Source: Bin5 sp965220715
GTDB taxonomy: Bacteria > Chloroflexota > Anaerolineae > Caldilineales > Caldilineaceae
Direction: 5' to 3'
DNA: 64,000 nucleotides
Assembly (NCBI GenBank): GCA_965220715.1
Contig: OZ244843.1
Span: forward strand, 1,674,001 to 1,738,000
Program-made: the position numbers and the translations under genes
Shown here: piece after piece, positions 8,546-17,701 of the stretch
Layout of the letters: each line of letters begins with the position of its first letter
How positions within the stretch are numbered: position 1 is the stretch's first letter
Notes under the pieces: model-generated
Database searches by the model: none
Told to the model about the DNA's origin: nothing
Seen by the model: the letters and a program-made list of their open reading frames with translations, nothing else

Positions 8546-9469
8546 ATGGAAACCACAGAACTGGCGTCAGACGTGCCTCGGACACAGACAGACCCATCCC
8601 AACCGAATCGCTCCGCCACAACGGAAGCTGTTGCTCCATCCGACGCGCCGGTCAACTCCTGGGCGCCGGATGAAGGACGCAGGGTAACTCTCGAAGAGTA
8701 CTGGGAAAAGTGGTATGAAAACCCTTACCCGGACATCGACGTCAGTTACGAATGGAACAACGGCAGACTGGAGGCCAAACCTTTACCCAATGCCCCACAA
8801 CTCGACCTGTACAACTGGTTCCTCGCCCTCTTGCTCTGCAATGTGGAGACTCTTCAACACGCGGCTCTGATCAACCTGGAGACCGGCTTTGTCCTGAAGA
8901 TAGAGGACGCCGCAGAGCCATCGGGGGAGCGCGTTCAGGTGCGCAAGCCGGACATAGGCTTGATTCTGAACAGCAACCCTGTGTCGTGGGGAGGGATAGA
9001 CCAGCGCCACTTTGCCGGGGTCTGCGACATGGTTGTCGAAGCGGTGTCCGATTCGACGCCGGCGGAGGTTCTACGGGACACGGAGGAGAAGAGGAGGGAC
9101 TATGCCCTGGGCGGGGTGAAGGAGTACTACATCCTCGATCCGGACGGGGAGCGCATGCGCTTCTACCGTCTCGCGTCGGATGGGTGGTATGAGCAGATCC
9201 AGCCTGACGCTGAGGGTGTGATTCGCTCGGGCGTGTTGTCCGGCCTTCAGTTCCGGCTGGAGGATCTGCGGCGGCGGCCGCGTTTGGCGGAGTTGGCTCG
9301 GGACGAGGTGTATTCCGAGTATGTCATACCTGAGTTGCAGGTCGCTGTCACCAGGGCTGAAAAGGCAGAGGAACAGGCAGCAGCGGAAGCGGCGGCTCGC
9401 CAGCAGGCAGAGGAACGAATGCAAACATTGGAAGCTGAATTGGCCCGATTGCGTCAACAATCCTCCTGA
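8546..9469 (+). CDS. Uma2-family endonuclease with C-terminal coiled coil
   Basis: 307 residues from ATG 8546, which follows GGAGGAGGGAGC. Residues 1-45 are a Ser/Thr/Pro-rich leader. The Uma2 nuclease core follows: VRKPDIGLIL (Asp), FAGVCDMVVEAVSDSTP (Glu), KRRDYALGGVKEYYILDPD (Lys and EYYILDP). The last 60 residues, rich in Ala, Glu and Gln (RAEKAEEQAAAEAAARQQAEERMQ in register), form a coiled coil ending LARLRQQSS. This long architecture recurs in Uma2 proteins and could drive oligomerisation. Its catalytic residues look complete, unlike its shorter neighbour upstream. Confidence 0.9.
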   Translation: METTELASDVPRTQTDPSQPNRSATTEAVAPSDAPVNSWAPDEGRRVTLEEYWEKWYENPYPDIDVSYEWNNGRLEAKPLPNAPQLDLYNWFLALLLCNVETLQHAALINLETGFVLKIEDAAEPSGERVQVRKPDIGLILNSNPVSWGGIDQRHFAGVCDMVVEAVSDSTPAEVLRDTEEKRRDYALGGVKEYYILDPDGERMRFYRLASDGWYEQIQPDAEGVIRSGVLSGLQFRLEDLRRRPRLAELARDEVYSEYVIPELQVAVTRAEKAEEQAAAEAAARQQAEERMQTLEAELARLRQQSS

Positions 9470-9601
9470 ACCGGCTTTACCAGAATACCCTGACCCGCGT
9501 CCGATTTGTGTAGCGTCACCAAAACCGCTATCTTCTCTTTACACACAGTCTGCTGGCGAGGGGATCGGGATGGGTACGCTCTGGCCATTTCCCTCCACCT
9601 C

Positions 9602-10693
9602 TCACTCCGCCCACAACTTCACAATCTCATCGGCGTCAAAGCGCGGCAGAGCCACCCGTTGCCCGTCCAGCACGCCATAGACCCCATCCCCCGCCGGCAG
9701 GACGCGCCCGATGACCCGCCCTTCGCTCCCCATCCCCCGCCACAGGGCCAGCAAATCCTCAACATCGCCCGCCGCGGCCGTCGCCAGCAGCCCCCCCGAT
9801 GCAATTGTGCCCAACGGGTCAAGTCCGAACGCCGCACACGCGGCCGCAGTCAAAGGCGTCACCGCAACTGCTGTCAACTCCACCTCCAGCCCGCAGCCGG
9901 ACGCGTCGGCCAGCTCCCACAGACCGGTCGCCACACCGCCCTCGGTCGGGTCGTGCATCGCCGTCACCAGTTCCGATTCGGCCGCGGCCAGCGCCGGCGC
10001 CAGCACGCTGATCCCCGGCTCGTACAGATAGTTCGCCGCCTCGTCCAGCTCCGCTCCCGACCAACCCTGCGCCAGCAACACCTCCCGCTTTTCGCGAGCG
10101 ATGATCGACGTGCCCTCAACCGCCGCGCTTCCCACCAACAGGACCGCGTCCCCGGGGCGGCAGCCGCCCGTGTGCACCACCTTGCGCCGCGCAACCTCGC
10201 CCAGCAGCGTCCCGGCCACGACCGGCTGATTCACTGCGGCCGTCACCTCCGTATGCCCACCCGCCACCACAATGTCCAGCGCGCGGCAGGCAGCGCCGAG
10301 TTGGTCGCAGATGCGGCGCACATCGGCCTCCGTTGTCCCTTCAGGCAGCAGAACCGTCGGCAGATAAAAGCGCGGCCGCGCCCCGCATACCACCAGATCA
10401 TTCGCGCAGACATTGACCGCGTAGTAGCCGATCTCATCGGTGGCAAAAGTGATTGGATCGCTCTTGACGGCAAGCAAAGTGTCGGCGCCGTCCTGTTGTG
10501 ACAATAATTCGTGCCGACCGCTGGAGGTAGGTCCCTCTTTCTCAATCTTGCCAAACTCTATGATGGCGGCATCCTCGCCCACGCCTGGCCCCAGCAAGAG
10601 ATGCGGGTCATCGATCGGTAAAGTGGAGATAAGCTGCGCCAGCAGATCTGCCGGCAGTTTCCCGGTCGGAAGCGAGATAGGGGTCGGTGGCAT
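9602..10693 (-). CDS. AIR-synthase-related protein, HypE-like
   Basis: A 363-residue member of the PurM/AIR-synthase fold. It has GPGVGEDAAII (35-45), KSDPITFATDEIGYYAVNVCANDL (77 onward, the signature of HypE-like ATP-binding proteins), GGHTEVT and DPTEGGVATGLWELA. HypE dehydrates a carbamoylated C-terminal cysteine during hydrogenase cyanide-ligand synthesis. This protein ends DEIVKLWAE with no terminal Cys, and no hydrogenase or hyp gene is in view, so it is probably not a true HypE. About 23 extra residues, Glu/Ser/Gln-rich, interrupt the start of the conserved region (48-70). ATG 10693 is preceded by AGGAG. Confidence 0.85.
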   Translation of the reverse strand: MPPTPISLPTGKLPADLLAQLISTLPIDDPHLLLGPGVGEDAAIIEFGKIEKEGPTSSGRHELLSQQDGADTLLAVKSDPITFATDEIGYYAVNVCANDLVVCGARPRFYLPTVLLPEGTTEADVRRICDQLGAACRALDIVVAGGHTEVTAAVNQPVVAGTLLGEVARRKVVHTGGCRPGDAVLLVGSAAVEGTSIIAREKREVLLAQGWSGAELDEAANYLYEPGISVLAPALAAAESELVTAMHDPTEGGVATGLWELADASGCGLEVELTAVAVTPLTAAACAAFGLDPLGTIASGGLLATAAAGDVEDLLALWRGMGSEGRVIGRVLPAGDGVYGVLDGQRVALPRFDADEIVKLWAE

Positions 10694-11090
10694 TTCGATC
10701 TCCTGCTCAATTCAATCAGTTTTGGCCGCTGCCCACGGCCCGGATCACACTCTATTGCCAGTCAAGCAATTTGCCCATCGCAGCAACCGGAACCTGGCGT
10801 TCTGAGCGAAGCGGTAACAGCAGTCCGGACGGCATATGGCCGCATGAAAGATGACGGACCATGAACTGCCCAGCCATCCTATCGATGGCGGTCCCACATG
10901 CCCAACAACAGCTCTGCCTATGCTAACCGCGTCCCAGACAGTCGCGATTTTCGAGAGCAGGTCGGTCCTGTGCTATCATGGCCGGAGGTTAGCAAGGGGC
11001 TTGGCGAAACCTAGTTGCATTCTTAATTGCAGCCCACTCCTCAATCAGGACGCGCTCTGGGCCCACGGTTCAGACAGACGCCGCAACCAG

Positions 11091-11795
11091 ATGTTACAAC
11101 CACAGAACTACCCGCGGTTCATCGGGAAGGCCCTCCTCCTGGAACCCGATCCATTCGTAGAAATGGTCGATGACGACAATCCCTGGATAGAGGGACTCTT
11201 TTTGTGTGCCTGTATCGGAGTTCTGGTCGCGGTCGCCCAGCTCGTCGGCAGTCTCCTCCTTACCGCCTCGCTGCCTCCTTCGGAGGCGCTCCTGAACATG
11301 CTGCTGCGCAGCCTGCGGCAGGTTACCGCCAACGGCGAAACGCTGCTGGAGATTGAACACACCCTGCGCAGCGTCTGGCCTCTCCTGCTGGCATATAGCG
11401 GTTACGACAGCGTCTGGTTCCGGCTCCTGGCGCTGGCAACTACGCCGCTGGGCCTGATTGGCCAATGGCTCCTCTTTGGCCTCTCCAGCCACCTGCTTGC
11501 CCGCGCCGCCGGCGGCCAAGGTTCGCTCGGCCAGACGTTGGGAGCGGTCGCCCTCAGCAACGCCCCTCGCCTACTATACCTGCTTACCGTCATTCCGTTC
11601 GTCTCCGTCGCCTCGATCCTGATCCATGTGTGGGGCGTTCTGATCGCCTATCGCGGACTGGAAGTGGCCCACGGACTGTCTGCCGGCCCGGCTGCGTTGG
11701 TGGCCGTCGGCTCCTGGCTTCTGCTGCTTATCGTCAGCAGCATCGTGGCCATAGCATTGGGAGCGCTGTTCATCGTCGCTGGGAGCGGTCTGTGA
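11091..11795 (+). CDS. Yip1-domain-like integral membrane protein
   Basis: About 234 residues from MLQPQNYPRF. The N-terminal FIGKALLLEPDPF followed by a short loop and four to five hydrophobic segments (for example LFLCACIGVLVAVAQLVG, FRLLALATTPLGLIG, a final LLLLIVSSIVAIALGALFIV) fits the bacterial YIP1 layout. The function of bacterial YIP1 proteins is unknown. The frame is open to 10851, but coding character begins at 11091; the start has no strong ribosome-binding site. Its stop overlaps the next gene's GTG start (GTGA), so the two are coupled and may form a complex. Confidence 0.7.
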   Translation: MLQPQNYPRFIGKALLLEPDPFVEMVDDDNPWIEGLFLCACIGVLVAVAQLVGSLLLTASLPPSEALLNMLLRSLRQVTANGETLLEIEHTLRSVWPLLLAYSGYDSVWFRLLALATTPLGLIGQWLLFGLSSHLLARAAGGQGSLGQTLGAVALSNAPRLLYLLTVIPFVSVASILIHVWGVLIAYRGLEVAHGLSAGPAALVAVGSWLLLLIVSSIVAIALGALFIVAGSGL

Positions 11796-12511
11796 GCTTG
11801 CACCACTGGCTGCCCACGCCCCAGAAAATGAGCGACGCAGTTCAGTTGCGCGCCTCCGGTTTCACCGACACTACCATGCGCCAATCCCTCGGCATGGTTT
11901 TCCTTCTCGGACTGCTGGCCGGCTTTATCCCGTTTCTGGTCAATTGGGAGCAGGCCACGACAGCCGGTAGCGCCCTTCCCTTGGCGCGCTTGGGAGCGCA
12001 GGCATCTCAGCTGCAACAAACACCGCTTGACTATGCATCCGCTTTCTTCGATCTCGTCCACCTGGGCGAGCTCTTCCAGATGGTCGCCGGCATTCAGCAG
12101 CCCTTGCCCGGCTGGCTTGCTGCCTTTCTCAGCGCGCTTGGCGAATGGATCAACTGGCCGCTGCGCTGGCTCTCAGTCTGGATCGTCTACGGCGCGCTGG
12201 TAATGGCCTGCAACAAAGCCCTGGGCGCAACCAGTAGACTGCAACCTTTCTTCGCTGCCACCGGTTTTGCCGCCGCGCCTTTGTTGCTCATCGGCCTCTC
12301 GCCCATCCCTTGTCTGGGACGCATCAGCAGCGTAGCCGGCGTCATCTGGGCCCTCATCGTCTATGCCAGGGCCAATGAGGAAGTTACATGTCTGCCCCGC
12401 AAACGGTCGTTGGCCGCGGTGCTGCTGCCGCTGCTGTTCATCCTTATCGCCAGTCTATTGGCATTTGCCCTATTCGTCCTACTGGTCTTCCTGTTCGTCG
12501 CCAGTGTCTGA
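11792..12511 (+). CDS. Yip1-like membrane protein, second of a coupled pair
   Basis: 239 residues from GTG 11792, which overlaps the upstream stop by 4 bp and follows GGGAG. It resembles its neighbour in layout: a short N-terminus, then MGMVFLLGLLAGFIPFLV-like segments, WPLRWLSVWIVYGALVM, and a last hydrophobic hairpin LLPLLFILIASLLAFALFVLLVFLFVASV (read in two spans) ending at the C-terminus. Five or so membrane helices are visible. No catalytic motif is evident. An internal ATG at 11828 is an alternative start. Confidence 0.7.
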   Translation: MSLHHWLPTPQKMSDAVQLRASGFTDTTMRQSLGMVFLLGLLAGFIPFLVNWEQATTAGSALPLARLGAQASQLQQTPLDYASAFFDLVHLGELFQMVAGIQQPLPGWLAAFLSALGEWINWPLRWLSVWIVYGALVMACNKALGATSRLQPFFAATGFAAAPLLLIGLSPIPCLGRISSVAGVIWALIVYARANEEVTCLPRKRSLAAVLLPLLFILIASLLAFALFVLLVFLFVASV

Positions 12512-12627
12512 AGTCTACGCCTCTGGAAGCGCGGGAAACTTAGTTCTCAGGAGTCAGTCGCCAGAACCTGCCGCGCACCTGGGCAGGTGCCAAAACCAAT
12601 AACCAGAAACTCACGAGAGGAGTCGTC

Positions 12628-12951
12628 ATGTACCCCAAAAGTGAAATTCTTTTTCCTCATCGGGCCATCCGACCACTGGGACTGGAACGAGGCGCGGACT
12701 GGCAGGAGTTGGTCAATCAAGTTGCAAGTCAGCGCGATGGAAACGAGGACACACTTGCCTTCTCTCTCATGATGATTCGTCTGTGTGACTGCCTCAACTG
12801 CGACCAGAGCAGCTATAAGGCCTCCCTGGGTTGTGTCACTTGCGCACAGCGCGTCGTCGGCGCCGAAAAGGGCTCCGATCTGGCGCTGCGCCAAACCTTC
12901 GAGCAGACGCGCCAGGAGATCAGACAACGGTCGGTCACCAGGCCGAGTTGA
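12628..12951 (+). CDS. Small cysteine-rich protein, unknown function
   Basis: 107 residues with a compact cysteine cluster, LCDCLNCDQSSYKASLGCVTCAQR, that offers five Cys in two CxxC-type pairs and could bind zinc or an iron-sulfur cluster. A His/Arg-rich N-terminus (LFPHRAIRPLGLERG) precedes a helical stretch. The ATG lies after GAGAGGAG. I believe similar proteins occur in other Anaerolineae but cannot name the family. It stands alone between the membrane pair and a convergent phosphohexomutase gene. Confidence 0.7.
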   Translation: MYPKSEILFPHRAIRPLGLERGADWQELVNQVASQRDGNEDTLAFSLMMIRLCDCLNCDQSSYKASLGCVTCAQRVVGAEKGSDLALRQTFEQTRQEIRQRSVTRPS

Positions 12952-13170
12952 CTAGCCGAACTCCACCCGGATCCGCAGGAGCGACTCCTTTTCTTGTGCA
13001 GGGAATCCGGACGCCTGGCACCAGAAATCACAAAGGCGCGAGTCGTGTAGCCCGCGCCCAATCGCCTCTTTCTTCTGTTTCTTGCAGCCGTCTGCTTTCA
13101 CAATTCCGGCCGAAGGACGACTCTCCCGCAATACGTAGTACGCAACCCCACCTGCTCGTGCAGCTAACGC

Positions 13171-14625
<1,455 letters not shown>

Positions 14626-14653
14626 CTCTCATCCTCCGCGGCACTGTGACAAG

Positions 14654-14673
14654 AGCGAGAAGGAGTTCTCGCT
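14654..14673 (-). other. Intercistronic hairpin
   Basis: A perfect 8-bp inverted repeat, AGCGAGAA and TTCTCGCT with a 4-base loop, sits between two minus-strand genes. Read on the minus strand no T-run follows, so it looks like an mRNA-stability or processing hairpin rather than a terminator. It resembles the hairpins in the ABC importer locus. Confidence 0.5.
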
Positions 14674-14689
14674 TTTAATTCTTATGTTT

Positions 14690-15583
14690 TCATTGCTCGA
14701 AGTATTGGGCACGCATCCGCTTCAAGAATTCGATGCTCTCCTGCATCTCTTCCATCCCGTTTATGCCGTCTTCAATGCTGACCCAACCCTCGAATCCCCT
14801 ATCCCGCAGGATGGAGAAAATGGAGCCATAGTCGTTGCTGCCCTGTCCGGTAATGCCGTGCTGGAGTTTGTCAGGATAACCGATCAATCCGTTGGGCAGA
14901 AGTACGTCTTCCAGTGTCGTCCCCTCAACCAGAAAGCGGTCGCTGGCGTGCATCGATACCACCCGATCCGCCACCAAGCGCAGCAGTTCAACCGGATCGT
15001 CCCCCGCTACCAGCGAGTTGGACGGGTCGTACTGCACGCCGAAATGCTTCCGCTCCGGAATGGCATTCAGCAACTCTATAAAGATCTTCGTCCTCTGCGC
15101 AAATTCCGGATACTGCCAATAGCCGTCCTTATAGTGGTTTTCAAGCCCCAGGACAACATCATTCTCTTTGGCGATAGCAATGCATTCCTGGATGCACTCC
15201 ACTACCCACTCCAATCCCTGTTGTACCGATACGCCCGGCCGCCGTTGCCCCGAGAGCACCCGGCAAACCGCGCCTGCCCCGCCCAGTCGCCGGGTGATGC
15301 CAATCATGACGGCTTCCCGTTCGACTGCCCGCTGGCGCGCCGCCGGGTCCGGGTCGGTGAAATCGGGCGAGCAGCAGAGCATCGGCATCGCAAATCCGGC
15401 TCCCTCTATGGCTTCGCCGATCAAATCGATATAAGCGTCGTCCAGGCTCCAGAAAAAGCCCTCGTACATCTCCAGCCCTTCGGCTCCAAGCTCCCGCGCC
15501 TGCTCGATCCAGTCGAAGACCGACATGGTGCGGTGAAGCGAAATATCGTCCAGATAGCACTTGGGAAACGCGGCGATTTTCAT
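14690..15583 (-). CDS. Sugar phosphate isomerase/epimerase (xylose-isomerase-like TIM barrel)
   Basis: 297 residues with the AP-endonuclease-2/xylose-isomerase barrel pattern: LGAEGLEMYEGFFW, CSPDFTDPD, VVLGLENHYKDGYW (metal-binding Glu and His), VQYDPSNSLVAGDDP (Asp/Asn), VVSMHASDRF (His) and a final GFEGWVSIEDGINGMEE with the last Glu/Asp ligands. Such proteins isomerise or epimerise keto-sugars, inosose or related molecules using a divalent metal. No clear ribosome-binding site precedes the ATG. A zinc dehydrogenase lies upstream on the same strand, 103 bp away, suggesting joint polyol or sugar catabolism. Confidence 0.88.
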   Translation of the reverse strand: MKIAAFPKCYLDDISLHRTMSVFDWIEQARELGAEGLEMYEGFFWSLDDAYIDLIGEAIEGAGFAMPMLCCSPDFTDPDPAARQRAVEREAVMIGITRRLGGAGAVCRVLSGQRRPGVSVQQGLEWVVECIQECIAIAKENDVVLGLENHYKDGYWQYPEFAQRTKIFIELLNAIPERKHFGVQYDPSNSLVAGDDPVELLRLVADRVVSMHASDRFLVEGTTLEDVLLPNGLIGYPDKLQHGITGQGSNDYGSIFSILRDRGFEGWVSIEDGINGMEEMQESIEFLKRMRAQYFEQ

Positions 15584-15686
15584 AAGGCTGGAAGTGTGGT
15601 TCTCTCTCTATTCAGTCAATCACACTGTTCACTGTTCAGACAAGTACACTGTCTGATTTTGCGCCTATCACATCCGTCCGATTTGT

Positions 15687-16697
15687 CTACGGTTTAAGAA
15701 TGATCTTGACGAGGTCGTTCTCACCGGCGGCAAGGCTGCGGAAAATCTCCGGCCCATCCTCCAGCGGGGCGATCTCTTCCACCAACGGATCCACATTCAG
15801 GCGGCCGGAGGACAGAGCCTCGATAGCCGCTGCAAAATCGGTCTCGTCGAAGCCATAGGAGCCCCGCACGCTCATCTCCCGCGTGACGATGCTCTGCATG
15901 TCCACCTCGATCATGGGTGCATTGTTGCCGATCCAGGTAATGTTGCCCCCATTACGGGTGACTTCAACCGACAGTTGTGCCGTCGAACTGATACCCACGG
16001 CCTCGAAGGCCACATCTACGCCGCCGCCAGTCATCTCCCGGATGGCCGCATCCGCGTCGGTCCCGTCCACATTGATGACGGCGTCTGCGCCCAACTCCTC
16101 AGCCAACTCCAACCGGTGCTCCGAGCGGTCGACGACTATGACCGTTCCCGCGCCCTTCAAGCGGGCGGCCAGCATCGTTAGCAAGCCAATAGGCCCGGCG
16201 CCAATCACAGCGACTTTCTGCATAGGGTTGATAGGGGTTATGCGGGCAGCGTGCAGGGTGACCGCCATCGGCTCGCACAGCGCAGCCCGTTGCCAACTTA
16301 GCCCCGCCGGCTTGGGAAACAGTTGCGCCGCGCGTACCGCAACTCGTTGCGCGTATGCGCCGTGCTCGTTCATTCCTGTCAGCTGCCGGTGGGGAGAGAG
16401 GTTGAGCGGATAAGGATCCCCTCCTGCCGCAACCGAATAGAGAGGCATCACGACAACACCGTCGCCGACCGCGTAGCCTTCCATTTCCGGCCCCAACTCG
16501 CTAATTGTACCCGCGAACTCGTGGCCCATCACAATGCCGGGCGTACGGCGGCCGCTGTTGCCGGTGAACCCGTGAACGTCCGAGCCGCAAATGCCCACCG
16601 CCTGTACGTCCACAACCACCTTGCCGGTGGTCGGCGTCGGTTCGTCAAGCTCCTCCACAGGCATCTTCCACGGGCCGCGATACATCAATGCTTTCAT
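15687..16697 (-). CDS. MDR-family alcohol/polyol dehydrogenase without structural zinc site
   Basis: 336 residues of the medium-chain dehydrogenase family: catalytic-zinc residues Cys37 (GICGSD) and His59-Glu60 (GHEFAG), and the nucleotide-binding VIGAGPIGLLTMLAA with an Asp (VVDRS) that favours NAD. The four-cysteine structural zinc lobe found in sorbitol or threonine dehydrogenases is absent; that segment reads VMPLYSVAAGGDPYPLN. It probably oxidises a secondary alcohol of a sugar or polyol. AAAGGAAA precedes ATG 16697. It heads a three-gene minus-strand set with the TIM-barrel isomerase and the phosphohexomutase. Confidence 0.9.
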   Translation of the reverse strand: MKALMYRGPWKMPVEELDEPTPTTGKVVVDVQAVGICGSDVHGFTGNSGRRTPGIVMGHEFAGTISELGPEMEGYAVGDGVVVMPLYSVAAGGDPYPLNLSPHRQLTGMNEHGAYAQRVAVRAAQLFPKPAGLSWQRAALCEPMAVTLHAARITPINPMQKVAVIGAGPIGLLTMLAARLKGAGTVIVVDRSEHRLELAEELGADAVINVDGTDADAAIREMTGGGVDVAFEAVGISSTAQLSVEVTRNGGNITWIGNNAPMIEVDMQSIVTREMSVRGSYGFDETDFAAAIEALSSGRLNVDPLVEEIAPLEDGPEIFRSLAAGENDLVKIILKP

Positions 16698-16760
16698 CTG
16701 GGCGTTTCCTTTGCGGATGCAGGCGGGTCAACGCGCTGCCAGTTGGCCCCGTGCCAACTA

Positions 16761-17046
16761 GGGCTCGTTGACGTTTGTCTGAACAACGACTTCCAGGTGC
16801 AAATTACGCCTGATCGTCGAAGGGCGGCGCAGTCACGCAAAGAAAATCCGATACGCCTTTGGTGTTCTCCGCGTCCCTCCGCGTCCTCCGCGGACAAAAA
16901 GGTGTTCTTCGCGACCCTTCGCGTGACTTCGCGGATCAATTGGTTTTGTCTATTTCAACATTCAAGCGAGAAACATCCCTAACAGGCCTGCAGGCTTTCA
17001 GTTCTTGTTGACATCTGAACAGCCTTCCCAAAATGTCAACGGAACC
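16761..17046. mobile_element. MITE-like element copy A (286 bp), flanked by TA
   Basis: The element begins GGGCTCGTTGACGTTT and ends AAATGTCAACGGAACC; the two ends are imperfect inverted repeats sharing CGTTGAC and TTT. A TA dinucleotide lies on each side (16759-16760 and 17047-17048), as expected of IS630/Tc1-mariner-type insertions. A second copy lies at 38537-38803 and a partial third follows it. The interior carries CCGCGTCC/CCTTCGCG tandem motifs. No coding capacity. Confidence 0.7.
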
Positions 17047-17370
17047 TAATCAATCGTTGAAAACTGCTTACGGGCAATACGTCCCAAGAGCGCTGTCCTG
17101 GCAAGAAAAAGGGCACCCTACCATGCGGGTGTCCGCCCAACCATCGACGCGCTGCACAGGGGCGACCAACCGAAGACGGCCCCCCAAACTGTTTTGCTGG
17201 GCTGCCGAATTGCCGCGAGCGCACTTCGACGTACAACAGCGCCAGTTTAGATCTGTTTCGGCATTCGCATCTTTGCACGCCATCCTCATTTTGTCAATGC
17301 CATTGTAGGGCTGCCGCAGGGCAATTGCATCAAATGAGAAAAACCTCGTGAGGCTGCCTGAATCGGCTAG

Positions 17371-17391
17371 GGGCACCCCTTGTGGGTGCCC
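17371..17391. repeat. GGGCACCC hairpin repeat, copy 1
   Basis: Perfect 8-bp inverted repeat GGGCACCC / GGGTGCCC around the loop CTTGT. Two further copies lie at 17429-17449 (one mismatch) and 47884-47912 (longest stem). REP-like. Confidence 0.65.
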
Positions 17392-17428
17392 TTCCCAGGG
17401 CAAAACGCCCAGAGAAGACAATTGGTAG

Positions 17429-17449
17429 GGGCACCCCTTGTGGGCGCCC
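17429..17449. repeat. GGGCACCC hairpin repeat, copy 2
   Basis: Same arms and loop as copy 1, with one A/C mismatch (GGGCACCC / GGGCGCCC). It lies 58 bp from copy 1 in the same orientation. Confidence 0.6.
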
Positions 17450-17701
17450 TTCGTGGGCCATTGGGGCGTCCGAATTTAGATGCGATTGCCCTGACGGCCG
17501 CCGCCGCGCGTTGTCCGGGATGTGGCGGTAGCTGGACCGATTTCAGTAATTCTCTATATCGCAGTCATGCACCCGTGTAGCGATGTGGCAGCGCATTTAT
17601 CCATTGCGCCCACTGCGGGTATGATAGGTAAGTCCGTCTGAACCGCTAAAGAGTTGGGTCGCTTTGTCGGACCTTCGCGCCCTGGCTGAAAGGTAACGTG
17701 C

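Larger units (their letters stand above)
16698..17701. other. 1-kb gene-free region with repeats
   Basis: A divergent intergenic region between the zinc dehydrogenase and the MFS exporter. It holds a MITE-like element (16761-17046) and two GGGCACCC hairpin repeats (17371-17391, 17429-17449). Short open frames here lack start signals and coding character. The last 250 bp should hold the MFS promoter, but I see no clear consensus boxes. Confidence 0.7.

Noticed and set aside
17033..17308. 91-codon frame after the MITE-like element
   Set aside because: It starts inside the element border and has no start signal or recognisable product.
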